Source: JAMLHH01 sp964653095
GTDB taxonomy: Bacteria > Bacteroidota > Bacteroidia > Chitinophagales > JADIYW01
Length of the DNA: 64,000 bases
Reading direction: 5' to 3'
NCBI GenBank assembly: GCA_964653095.1
Contig: CAZZEH010000001.1
Location: 1-64,000 of the forward strand
A program made the position numbers and the translations under genes. The notes under the pieces were generated by a model. That model saw nothing but the letters and a program-made list of their open reading frames with translations. It ran no database searches and was not told the DNA's origin. The first letter of the stretch is position 1. The number at the start of each line of letters is the position of its first letter. Of this stretch, positions 52,923-61,580 are shown piece after piece.

Positions 52923-54690
52923 TTAATTGCAGCTGATAAAGCTCAATATATGTCGGATTGTCCCGATATAGAACATCATGTGTCCCGATTCCTGCCAGTC
53001 TTCCTTCATCTAAGACTATGATTTTGTCAAAATCTCTTATAGCAAATAGTCTGTGTGTGATAAACAGCACCGTTTTGTTTTTCCACTTTCTTTCAAAATT
53101 TGAAAAAATAGTCTGCTCGGTTTTGGCATCTACTGCGGACAGGCTATCGTCAAAAATGATTACTGATGGTTCTTTTATCAGTGCCCGTGCAATTGAAACC
53201 CTTTGCTTCTGACCTCCGGAAAGCATAACTCCCCGCTCCCCGACTATTGTATTAAATTTTTTGGGCAAATCCATAATGTCGTCATACACAGAAGCAATTT
53301 TGGCATATTCTTCTATATCCCGAGCATCTGCATCTTTTTGTCCAAATTTAATGTTATTGCTTACTGTATCTGAAAACAAAAAGACTTCCTGAGGTACATA
53401 ACCAATTTCTGAACGAAACCTGTCCAATCTGACCTCTTCAAAAGGATGGTTATTGATATATATTGTCCCGGTCTGAGGGTCATAATTTCTCATAATAAGC
53501 TCCGCAACAGTACTTTTCCCCGAACCGGTTTTGCCTACAACTGCAACTTTTTCTCCTTTCTTTATTTCGAACGACACATCTTTTAATGCGACAATCCCTG
53601 TATCAGGGTAAGTAAAAGTCACATTTTTAAAACGGATAGTATCAATACCATGTTCCAGATTGTGTCGCGAACCGCTTACTATATCCGGCTTTATATCTAA
53701 AAACTCGTTAATTCGTTTCTGAGATGCAGCCGCCCGCTGTATAAGAGAGACCGCCCACCCGAGAGAGGCAACGGGCCAGGTCATCATATTGATATACACT
53801 ACGAATTCTACAATATTTCCTGCGGTAAAAGTACCTTTGGACACTTCTATCCCTCCGAGATAAATCGCCGTTAGAGTACTGAGACCTACCAAAAACAGCA
53901 TAAGCGGCCTAAAAAAAGCTTCGACTTTAGCCAGTTCCAAAGATTCTTCCCGATATCTCCCGGCCAGTTCTTCAAATTCTCCCTGTACCTGCTGGTCTCT
54001 TGCGTAACCTTTAATTACCCGAATGCCCGAATAGGACTCCTGTGCTTGTGAAGTCAGCTGAGAAAGAGTCTTTTGTATGATTTCACTTTTAATGTTAATG
54101 GTTTTGCTGACCTTAAAAATTGAATAAGATAAAACAGGCAGGGGAAGCAGAGTAAAAAAACTCAAATAAGGATTGATGTGAAACATAGAATAAATCACCA
54201 AAGTGAAAGTGACCACCAAACCGGAAATATACATGATAGCCGGACCTATATACATCCTGACCCGGGACACATCTTCAGAAATTCTGGACATCATATCTCC
54301 CGTCGCATACCTTTTATAAAAAGAAGGTGTCATGACCTGATAATGGCGGTAAACTTCATTTTTCAAGTCAAACTCAACATGCCTCGACATAACAATCAGC
54401 GTTTGCCTCATCATGAACATCAACATACCCCGTATAAGCGCAGTCGTTATAATCAGAATACTGATTGTAAAAATCAGGAACATGACCCAATCATAAAAAA
54501 ACGGATTGATTTCAAGTCCCTGAAAACTGTACGAAAATGGCAGATAAACTTGAATTTGCTCAATACCTACACGAATCAGCTGAGGAAGGAAAAGAGCAAA
54601 AATATTGGATGTGACAACGAAAACCATTCCAAAGGTCAATAGGAAACGGTATTTGTACAAGTATTTATTTAGCGCAAAAAGTGCATTCAT
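52906..54690 (-). CDS. ABC exporter half-transporter (MsbA/MDR type)
   Basis: A 594-residue TMD-NBD half-exporter, active as a dimer. The N-terminal ~310 residues hold six membrane helices. The nucleotide-binding domain has GKTGSGKST (Walker A), LSGGQKQR (signature) and VIIFDDSLSAVD (Walker B, with Ser in place of the usual Glu-Ala-Thr). It may export a lipid or drug; the substrate is unknown. The start is taken as ATG 54690 because a promoter TTG-N16-TATCTTTG lies just upstream. A second exporter of the same class begins near the right edge. Confidence 0.9.
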   Translation of the reverse strand: MNALFALNKYLYKYRFLLTFGMVFVVTSNIFALFLPQLIRVGIEQIQVYLPFSYSFQGLEINPFFYDWVMFLIFTISILIITTALIRGMLMFMMRQTLIVMSRHVEFDLKNEVYRHYQVMTPSFYKRYATGDMMSRISEDVSRVRMYIGPAIMYISGLVVTFTLVIYSMFHINPYLSFFTLLPLPVLSYSIFKVSKTINIKSEIIQKTLSQLTSQAQESYSGIRVIKGYARDQQVQGEFEELAGRYREESLELAKVEAFFRPLMLFLVGLSTLTAIYLGGIEVSKGTFTAGNIVEFVVYINMMTWPVASLGWAVSLIQRAAASQKRINEFLDIKPDIVSGSRHNLEHGIDTIRFKNVTFTYPDTGIVALKDVSFEIKKGEKVAVVGKTGSGKSTVAELIMRNYDPQTGTIYINNHPFEEVRLDRFRSEIGYVPQEVFLFSDTVSNNIKFGQKDADARDIEEYAKIASVYDDIMDLPKKFNTIVGERGVMLSGGQKQRVSIARALIKEPSVIIFDDSLSAVDAKTEQTIFSNFERKWKNKTVLFITHRLFAIRDFDKIIVLDEGRLAGIGTHDVLYRDNPTYIELYQLQLSEETN

Positions 54691-54698
54691 TCGACCTG

Positions 54699-54725
54699 CA
54701 AAGATAAATATTTGCACAGACGCAA
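54699..54725 (-). promoter_or_regulatory. Well-formed Bacteroidota promoter of the ABC exporter
   Basis: On the minus strand TTG (54725-54723) is separated by 16 bp from TATCTTTG (54706-54699). This fits the -33/-7 consensus of Bacteroidota and is the clearest promoter in the window. Transcription should start about 5 bp before the chosen ATG. Confidence 0.7.
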
Positions 54726-54869
54726 TACGGGATTTTGCTTATTTTAAGTAATGTGAGGTAAATAGAAGATAGTGGGTACAATCCGGGGTTGGTGCTAAAA
54801 CCTGAATTATAAACATTTGAATTCTTCCAGAACGACGTAAATCAATTCATTTTGTATAATAAATGTCAT

Positions 54870-55015
54870 GCTGCGGTCAGTGAGACTTCGACGTGAAGCC
54901 AAAATGATTTCCCAGTTTGTGGTTTCGAGTGTGCTTCGAGTCTCCCTCAGCACCCGCCTCAACCACCACTTCCATGGCGGCCATTCCGATCGAAGGGAGG
55001 AATCTGCGTACATAA
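54870..55015. repeat. Dispersed-repeat-like sequence with short inverted repeats
   Basis: A GC-richer non-coding stretch. Short inverted repeats are visible: GAGACTTCGA at 54882-54891 against TCGAGTCTC at 54936-54944, and ATTCC (54983) against GGAAT (55003). Its minus strand reads GATTCCTCCCTTCGATCGGA, which resembles intergenic repeats seen in many unrelated bacterial genomes; this is from memory and unverified. No coding frame of interest. Confidence 0.45.
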
Positions 55016-55060
55016 GGTTTTTCGCCATAAGACGAAGAAAGATCTCTCTTCACTTCTTTT

Positions 55061-55230
55061 CATACTTTTTTTAATAAAAAGTATGGCAAAAAATCGCGTC
55101 GGACAATAGATGCGACCCGTATTGTCCTCGACGGCTAAATCTTGTAAACTCACGTCCTCATTCTTCGGACGTTCAAACAGTACAAGATTTCACGCCGTTT
55201 TCGTCCTACGGGTGCCCCACATCTATTGTC
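55061..55230. repeat. Nested inverted repeats, strongly folding non-coding element
   Basis: Two hairpins side by side. The first is CATACTTTTT against AAAAAGTATG (55061-55085, perfect 10 bp). The second is a long fold with five nested, perfectly matching arms: GACAATAGATG 55102/CATCTATTGTC 55220 (11 bp), ACCCGTA 55115/TACGGGT 55207 (7), ACGGC 55131/GCCGT 55194 (5), AAATCTTGTA 55137/TACAAGATTT 55181 (10) and ACGTCC 55152/GGACGT 55167 (6). The pairs total 39 bp over 129 nt. It is not a terminator (no T run) and no gene overlaps it. It could be a MITE-like element or a structured RNA. Confidence 0.75.
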
Positions 55231-55401
55231 GAAACGCTCGCGATGCGCAGAAGAGTGTTTGAGTGAATGTCTGACAAGATGAAGATAGACAGTTTTGGCT
55301 TTAGCCACCGAACATCGCCAACTGACTTAAGAACAAAGTATCAGGGATATATATCTGAGGTGCCGATATTTTGCGTGGTATGCATATTTGAAATAGTTGC
55401 G

Positions 55402-55409
55402 TAACTTTG
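55402..55409 (+). promoter_or_regulatory. Candidate -7 element of trpBA
   Basis: TAACTTTG, a perfect TAnnTTTG match, lies 176 bp upstream of the trpB ATG, implying a leader of about 170 nt. No -33 TTG at standard spacing. The leader (55415-55585) has mutually exclusive hairpins: GGCG 55490 with CGCC 55501, or TCCGCC 55499 with GGCGGA 55519. No Trp-rich leader peptide was found. Confidence 0.45.
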
Positions 55410-55585
55410 CCGGGTGTGACTGGGAGAACTGTGGATTAATAAATCTGCGACTTTGATCATGCGGCGCTTATGCGCGGGATAGGGATAGAGGCGATATCTC
55501 CGCCGAAGAGAAAACGGAGGCGGAATACAAGCCGAAAGCCCGCAATCCCCCAAAAAATAAAACAGGAAAAGAAGACTAAACAGGG

Positions 55586-56767
55586 ATGACATATCAGGTG
55601 GACGAAAAGGGGTATTACGGACCGTACGGTGGAGCGTATATTCCGGAGATGCTGCATCAAAATATTGAAGAGTTGCAGCAGAAATACTTAAAAATTATAG
55701 AAGAAGAGGAATTTCAGGAAGAGATGCAGGAGCTTCTCACGGATTATGTGGGCAGACCAACTCCGCTTTATCGGGCAAAAAGGCTGTCAGAAAAGTACGG
55801 GTATAAAATTTATCTGAAGCGGGAAGATTTATGTCATACGGGAGCACACAAAGTCAACAACACTATCGGGCAAATATTGCTCGCAAAGCGTTTAGGGAAA
55901 ACAAGAATCATTGCCGAAACCGGAGCAGGTCAACATGGAGTCGCGACGGCTACTGTATGTGCGCTCATGGATATGCAGTGTATAATCTATATGGGTGAGG
56001 TGGATATCGCCCGGCAGGCACCCAATGTGAAACGTATGCGTATGCTGGGGGCTGAGGTACGACCGGCCTCAAGTGGCAGCAAAACTCTGAAAGATGCTAC
56101 GAATGAAGCGATGCGGGACTGGATTAGCAACCCTGCCGATACGCATTATATTATCGGTTCGGTAGTCGGACCGCACCCGTTTCCCGATATGGTGGCAAGG
56201 TTTCAGTCTGTCATCAGTGAAGAAATACGCCGACAGCTTAAAGAAAAAGAAGGCAGAGAATTGCCGGATTATATATTGGCATGCGTAGGCGGCGGCAGTA
56301 ATGCGGCGGGGGCTTTTTATCATTTTTTGGATGAGCCGTCTGTCAAATTAATTGCGGTCGAAGCCGCCGGACACGGGATTTATTCGGGCATGTCGGCTGC
56401 GACTACAATACTCGGCAGACCGGGTGTACTGCATGGAAGCAAAACGCTGTTTATGCAGACGGAAGACGGACAGGTGGTGGAACCGCATTCAATTTCTGCC
56501 GGATTAGACTATCCGGGAATTGGACCGATTCACGCCTGGTTGTTTGAGTCGGGAAGGGGGAAATTTCTTTCTGCAACTGATTCGGAAGCATTGGAAGCGG
56601 TAATGGAACTCAGTCGTCTTGAAGGCATTATTCCGGCGTTGGAATCTGCACACGCTTTCGCTAAACTCAAAGAGCTGAATGCGCCGAAAGATTCTATTGT
56701 GGTGGTAAACCTCTCGGGAAGAGGAGATAAAGATTTGGAAACATATATTCGGGAATTAGACCTATAG
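55586..56767 (+). CDS. trpB: Tryptophan synthase beta subunit
   Basis: Joins indole and serine to make tryptophan. It is 393 residues, with PLP-binding Lys89 in HTGAHKVNN, the phosphate loop GGGSNA, and the catalytic Glu region ETGAGQHG. It is followed by trpA after 22 bp, forming trpBA. The other trp genes are not in the window, and the upstream region is the non-coding repeat area. The GGAG-like spacing before ATG is weak. Confidence 0.98.
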   Translation: MTYQVDEKGYYGPYGGAYIPEMLHQNIEELQQKYLKIIEEEEFQEEMQELLTDYVGRPTPLYRAKRLSEKYGYKIYLKREDLCHTGAHKVNNTIGQILLAKRLGKTRIIAETGAGQHGVATATVCALMDMQCIIYMGEVDIARQAPNVKRMRMLGAEVRPASSGSKTLKDATNEAMRDWISNPADTHYIIGSVVGPHPFPDMVARFQSVISEEIRRQLKEKEGRELPDYILACVGGGSNAAGAFYHFLDEPSVKLIAVEAAGHGIYSGMSAATTILGRPGVLHGSKTLFMQTEDGQVVEPHSISAGLDYPGIGPIHAWLFESGRGKFLSATDSEALEAVMELSRLEGIIPALESAHAFAKLKELNAPKDSIVVVNLSGRGDKDLETYIRELDL

Positions 56768-56789
56768 ACCGTTATCGTAAAAAATTATA

Positions 56790-57575
56790 ATGAACAGAAT
56801 TCAGAAATTATTTGCCCGCAAGCAAAACAACATCCTCAGTATTTTTATTACTGCGGGTTTCCCGCATTTGGACAGCCTGCCCGAGATACTGCAGGAATTG
56901 GAAGCTGCGGGAGTTGATATGGTTGAAATAGGAATGCCGTTTTCAGACCCTACTGCAGATGGTCCGGCCATTCAGCACAGTAATCAGGTCGCCATTCAAA
57001 ACGGGATGACGATTGCCAAACTGTTTGAACAACTGAGAGATATCCGCCAAAAAGTATCTATTCCGTTGGTGCTGATGGGATATCTCAATCCGCCTATGCA
57101 ATTTGGGATGGAAAGATTTTTGGAGGAAGCTGCAACATGCGGGATAGACGGAATGATTTTACCGGATTTACCGATGTCTGTTTTTCGGGAAGAATTGGCA
57201 GAAAAATTTAAAGCCCGCAATCTGAGTAATATTTTTCTGGTTACACCCCAAACTTCTGAAGAGCGTATCAGAACGATTGATGCCATGAGCAACGGATTTG
57301 TTTACGTAGTCTCTACCAATACGATTACCGGAGGTAAGGTAGATTTTGAAGCAGCTCAGAAAGATTATTTTTCCAAAATAAGAGACATGCAACTAAAAAA
57401 TCCGGCGCTGGTTGGTTTCGGAATTCGGGATAAATCCACTTTCGAAGCTGCGGCAAAATATCTTCAGGGAGCAATCATAGGAACTGCGTTTATCCGTCAG
57501 ACCGAGGAGTATGCCGATGATTTGCCCAAAGCAGTCCGAAGTTTTGTAGAGTCTGTCAGACCGATGAATGATTAG
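56790..57575 (+). CDS. trpA: Tryptophan synthase alpha subunit
   Basis: Cleaves indole-3-glycerol phosphate to indole, which tunnels to TrpB. It is 261 residues, with catalytic Glu46 in VDMVEIGMPFSDP and Asp57 in TADGP; GFGIRDKST holds the phosphate-binding loop. Second gene of trpBA. Confidence 0.98.
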   Translation: MNRIQKLFARKQNNILSIFITAGFPHLDSLPEILQELEAAGVDMVEIGMPFSDPTADGPAIQHSNQVAIQNGMTIAKLFEQLRDIRQKVSIPLVLMGYLNPPMQFGMERFLEEAATCGIDGMILPDLPMSVFREELAEKFKARNLSNIFLVTPQTSEERIRTIDAMSNGFVYVVSTNTITGGKVDFEAAQKDYFSKIRDMQLKNPALVGFGIRDKSTFEAAAKYLQGAIIGTAFIRQTEEYADDLPKAVRSFVESVRPMND

Positions 57576-57644
57576 TTCGTTCTAAATGAGTTGAATAGAA
57601 TTTAGTGTAGAATATTTTGCTCTTAATACAAATACGTTTAAAAT

Positions 57645-58421
57645 TCACAACGAATTTGGGAGCATTAATAAAAAGGGCAGAGCTTTTTTGTAGTCTAATT
57701 TATCGTACTCCAATCCCAGCAGGCGAATATTATTATAATACGTGTTATGCTGATTGTAATACATTTTTTCACTTTGCATAAACCAAGCCTTTGGACCTAA
57801 TTTTTGAGCCAAAAACCATTTTTCAAGCAGTCTTGCCGTGCGTCCGTTCCCATCATTCCAAGGATGAATTTTCACAAATACCAAATGGATGAATGAAGCG
57901 AAATAAAACACTTCTCTGAATTCCAAATCACTTTTTAGCAAAACGGCTATATCGTGGTATAATTTTTCTGTTTCGACTCCTACTACATGAGGCAAAGCAG
58001 CGACATACTCAATTTTTCCGTCTTGTGTAGTTACATACATATTCTGGTTACGGAACCTGCCCTGCCAATTTTCGGACAATATATTTTTGCTTAACAGTTT
58101 ATGCGTTTCCGAAATATTATTTGGATTGAGTGCATTGTTTTGGGCAAAAATATACGCATTGTACAGGTCGTCAATTTTTTTTGTGTAATCAGGCTGAAAT
58201 TCAACACCAAATTTTTTATGCTTGATATAACTGTCCAATTCTATATCTTCTCCTTCAATTTTACTGCTGTAAACGGAGGAAACCGACACGTAAAAGCTGA
58301 ATGTTCCGGTTGAAATTTCGACATCTTCCAAGGCATAAAAAGTATCTTCCAAACCTTTTGGTACTTGTTTTAAATATGCATCAAGCAAATCTGTTGTAAT
58401 TATTTGTAACCTGTTTCTCAT
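57645..58421 (-). CDS. Fic-family protein with N-terminal autoinhibitory motif
   Basis: A 258-residue Fic/DOC-fold AMP-transferase. The active-site motif HPWNDGNGRTAR lies at 186-197, matching HxFx(D/E)GNGRxxR with Trp for Phe. The N-terminal SSKIEGE (Ser52...Glu56-Gly57) matches the inhibitory motif (S/T)xxxE(G/N) of class II Fic proteins, in which the Glu blocks ATP orientation until released. It therefore looks like a self-regulated AMPylator or de-AMPylator of a host protein. No antitoxin-like partner is adjacent, as expected for class II. It is convergent with trpA. Confidence 0.88.
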   Translation of the reverse strand: MRNRLQIITTDLLDAYLKQVPKGLEDTFYALEDVEISTGTFSFYVSVSSVYSSKIEGEDIELDSYIKHKKFGVEFQPDYTKKIDDLYNAYIFAQNNALNPNNISETHKLLSKNILSENWQGRFRNQNMYVTTQDGKIEYVAALPHVVGVETEKLYHDIAVLLKSDLEFREVFYFASFIHLVFVKIHPWNDGNGRTARLLEKWFLAQKLGPKAWFMQSEKMYYNQHNTYYNNIRLLGLEYDKLDYKKALPFLLMLPNSL

Positions 58422-58598
58422 TTAATTAAGGCAGTACCTGAGATGTTTATTGAAATTGCATTCAGTCGTAAATTTATTAAGATTATTAATAGATTACTCT
58501 TTAAATTTTTCAGATAAGCAGATAACCGAAAAATTTTACCCTGCCATGTCTTTATCAATTGGATTAGAGTGTGGGGATAATTTAATGATACGCAGACA

Positions 58599-59126
58599 CT
58601 ATTTTGTCAGTCCCAAAAATCGGGCTGCTTCTTCCACATACCCTTTTACACCGAGTAAAGCACTTTCTTTGACAGCTTCTACGGGTAGTGTGCGTATAAT
58701 TTTTCCGGGAGAACCTACGACTACAGAACCATCCGGTATTACTGTTCTTTCGGTGATGAGCGTACCGGCACCGATGATACAGCCGTTTCCGATTTTGACA
58801 TTATCCATAATGATGGCACCCATTCCGATGGTATTGTAATCTCCCATTTCAGCTCCGTGAATAATTGCTCCGTGCCCGATAGTGTTGTCCTGACCGATTA
58901 TTACAGGAGCGTAATAATTCACATGAACAATGCAGTTTTCCTGAATGTTGGTTCGGTCACCAATGGTAATTGATTCCAAATCCCCTCTTAAAACCGCTCC
59001 AAACCATACGGAAACCTGATTGCCGAGCTTAACTTTTCCCAAAACCCTTGCCGTGTCTGCAATAAACACGTCTTTGCCCATCTGTACTTCCTGCGTGAGT
59101 TTTTGCTGGTAGCTGTTTTTATTCAT
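58599..59126 (-). CDS. Gamma-carbonic anhydrase family protein
   Basis: A 175-residue left-handed beta-helix protein with repeated hexapeptides. The metal His ligands are in IVHVN and the later TIGHGAIIHGAE. Length and order fit the gamma-carbonic anhydrase/PaaY/YrdA group, which hydrates CO2 or has unknown related roles. The divergent galT gene begins 67 bp away. Activity cannot be confirmed from sequence, since several members lack it. Confidence 0.85.
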   Translation of the reverse strand: MNKNSYQQKLTQEVQMGKDVFIADTARVLGKVKLGNQVSVWFGAVLRGDLESITIGDRTNIQENCIVHVNYYAPVIIGQDNTIGHGAIIHGAEMGDYNTIGMGAIIMDNVKIGNGCIIGAGTLITERTVIPDGSVVVGSPGKIIRTLPVEAVKESALLGVKGYVEEAARFLGLTK

Positions 59127-59192
59127 AGAATGATATTACATACTTTTCCAAAGATTACCAAAGAACCGCAAAAAAACAGATGTTTGCAGAGT

Positions 59193-60182
59193 ATGTCTGA
59201 ACTTCGCTGGAATCCTCTTTTAAATACCTGGACCATTGTAGCAGCTAACCGCCAGCAAAGGCCTAATCTGCCGAAAGATTTTTGTCCTTTTTGTCCGGGG
59301 GAAGGGAAAAACGTTCCGGAGGATTACGAGGTATATTGTTACCAAAACGATTTTCCGGCATTGTCAGAAGGAGTGGAAGGGAGTTGGAGTCAAGTCAGTC
59401 ATCCGATATACGGAAAAGCGGAGAGCAAAGGAAACAGTGAAGTCCTGCTCTATACTTCCGACCATTATAAGCAACTGTATGATTTGTCGGATGCACATGT
59501 ATTTCGGCTTATTGAACTTTGGGTAGAAAGGCACCAGTTTTATCTCCAACAAGAGTTGGTGAAATATATCTTTCTGTTTGAAAACAGGGGACGGGATGTC
59601 GGAGTGACTATCTCGCATCCTCACGGTCAGTTGTATGCTTTCCCATACATACCGTTAAAGATTGAAACGGAACTGAAAAATGCCCAAAAATACTTTGACA
59701 GACACGGGAGAAATCTTTTTGAGGATATGTTGGCCGAAGAACGGAAAGACGGCCGCCGGATTATTTTCGAAACAGAATATTTTTTAATCTATCTCCCTTA
59801 TTTTACGGATTATCCGTACGGAGTATTTGTAGTCAGCAAGGAGAATATAATTTGGGTAAACGAACTGAACACCGCGCAGAAACAAGATTTGGCACGAGTA
59901 CTGAAAAAAGTAAGCGGCATGTTTGACACTCTGTTTGAAACAGAATTTCCATATATGATGTGTGTCCATCAGGGAGCAGTCAATAGCACGGAATACGCTT
60001 CACAAAAAGACTTTTTTCGATTTCACATAGAGTATTATACTCCGTGGAGAGCAAAAGATGTTGTTAAATATTACGCTTCGAGTGAAAGCGGTGCCTGGGC
60101 AGCCACCAATACAGTAGAAGTCGAACAGAGTGCGGTAGAATTGAGAGCAGCATTGAAAAAATATACGGATAAGTATGACTGA
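59193..60182 (+). CDS. galT: Galactose-1-phosphate uridylyltransferase
   Basis: Exchanges UMP between UDP-glucose and galactose-1-phosphate in the Leloir pathway. The start MSELRWNPLLNTW at 59193 gives 329 residues, near the standard length; the frame opens at 59103 inside the carbonic anhydrase region. FCPFCPG near the N-terminus is the first metal pair and ISHPHGQLYAFPY holds the nucleophilic His. It overlaps galK by 8 bp. Confidence 0.93.
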   Translation: MSELRWNPLLNTWTIVAANRQQRPNLPKDFCPFCPGEGKNVPEDYEVYCYQNDFPALSEGVEGSWSQVSHPIYGKAESKGNSEVLLYTSDHYKQLYDLSDAHVFRLIELWVERHQFYLQQELVKYIFLFENRGRDVGVTISHPHGQLYAFPYIPLKIETELKNAQKYFDRHGRNLFEDMLAEERKDGRRIIFETEYFLIYLPYFTDYPYGVFVVSKENIIWVNELNTAQKQDLARVLKKVSGMFDTLFETEFPYMMCVHQGAVNSTEYASQKDFFRFHIEYYTPWRAKDVVKYYASSESGAWAATNTVEVEQSAVELRAALKKYTDKYD

Positions 60183-61326
60183 TTTTGAATCTTTAGCTCC
60201 TTTTTTTCAAAGAGTATATGGCATTTCGGACTCTTATGAAGCCTATTTCTCTCCGGGAAGAGTCAATCTGATGGGAGAACACATTGATTACAATGGCGGA
60301 AATGTCCTGCCTTTTGCTATTAATCTGGGAATAACTGCCCTGTTTGTTCCGGATAATGGAGGGGTGCTGAAAATTTACAGTGTCGATTTTGACGAGTTGT
60401 TGGAAGTGGATTTGACCACGCTGCAATCGGGTCAAACCATAGCCGGGTGGGAAAAATATGTCACGGCTTCACTGCGACAGGCTGCTCAAAGAGGCTTGTT
60501 GCTTCGGGCAGGAAAAATAATCATGCAAAGCAGTCTGCCGATTGGTTCGGGACTTTCTTCTTCGGCTGCATTAGAATGTTTGATACTGTTTATGACAGCT
60601 CCGGATTACTATGACCGCCACCGTTTAAATCTGGCGTTGGATGCTCAAAAAGCAGAAATTGCAGGTACCGGAGTACAATGCGGGATTATGGATCAGTACG
60701 CAATAGCTTTCGGCAAAAAAGACTTTGCCGTCTGTATCAACACTCAAAATCTTACACATGAATATGTTCCGTTAGATTTTAAAAATTATCGCTTAGTGGT
60801 GATGAATACCAACGAACCGAGAAGTCTGAGCGAGTCCCGATACAATGAGAGAAGAGAAGAATGTGCCCGGGCACTTGAGATAGTACAAAAGCACGATCCG
60901 GCACCGAACCTTGCACAAAGTCACGAAATTTCTATTGCCCATATTGAGGATGATTCTCTTTACTTTAGGGCAAAACACGTGATTACCGAACAGCAGAGAG
61001 TACTGGCAGCCTATGATGCTCTCAGATTGGGAGAAATAGGTTATCTCGGAGATTTGATGTGGATGTCCCATACTTCTTTAGATGAAGATTTCGAAGTGGC
61101 AGGCGATGCGCTGAACTGCTTGGTTTTTTACGCACATAAGTTTAAGCAATGTATAGGAGCAAGAATGACAGGTGCAGGTTTTGGCGGTTGCGCAATAGCC
61201 TTGGTTGAAAAAGATTCTGTAGAAAGATTTTGCACTTATGTAGGATTAAAATATGCACATCATCAGGGCAGAAAGGCAGATTTTTATTTGGTGGAATCTT
61301 CTGATAGCGTTAATAGAATACGATAA
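60175..61326 (+). CDS. galK: Galactokinase
   Basis: Phosphorylates galactose, the first Leloir step. It is 383 residues, a GHMP kinase, with FSPGRVNLMGEHIDYNGG (the galactokinase signature), PIGSGLSSSAALE (ATP loop) and MTGAGFGGCAIAL. It is translated with an 8-bp overlap from galT, so galTK is one unit. No galactose mutarotase or epimerase lies in the window. The 61327-61580 gap shows nothing recognisable. Confidence 0.96.
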   Translation: MTDFESLAPFFQRVYGISDSYEAYFSPGRVNLMGEHIDYNGGNVLPFAINLGITALFVPDNGGVLKIYSVDFDELLEVDLTTLQSGQTIAGWEKYVTASLRQAAQRGLLLRAGKIIMQSSLPIGSGLSSSAALECLILFMTAPDYYDRHRLNLALDAQKAEIAGTGVQCGIMDQYAIAFGKKDFAVCINTQNLTHEYVPLDFKNYRLVVMNTNEPRSLSESRYNERREECARALEIVQKHDPAPNLAQSHEISIAHIEDDSLYFRAKHVITEQQRVLAAYDALRLGEIGYLGDLMWMSHTSLDEDFEVAGDALNCLVFYAHKFKQCIGARMTGAGFGGCAIALVEKDSVERFCTYVGLKYAHHQGRKADFYLVESSDSVNRIR

Positions 61327-61580
61327 ATAAGTTGTTGTTCGTGTATTCAGTTAGAGTTTTTGCAGTTGCTTTTCGTTACTCTGTCCGAGCCTTTTAAGAA
61401 TGAAGATGAATTGAAAGCCATTTGGAGCTGACCGAATACAAGACTTCATTTTAGTTACGAATTATTTATAAAGAGAAAAAATGTGTCTCGTACAATTATC
61501 GGAATCGTGGCAAGATAACCACACGAATAAAGCACCTGTTTTATTCAAAAAAATGTAACTTACAGGTTGCTAAAACCTAT

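Noticed and set aside
55410..55585. Trp leader peptide for classical attenuation
   Set aside because: No short frame with consecutive Trp codons was found in the leader.
55341..55660. Minus-strand frames of 67 and 83 residues upstream of trpB
   Set aside because: They overlap the trpB promoter, leader and start, and their composition is that of low-complexity, Arg-rich shadow translation.
61327..61580. Plus-strand frame with EPFKNEDELKAIW before a stop, as a possible gene remnant
   Set aside because: It is about 30 codons long without a start or recognisable domain.
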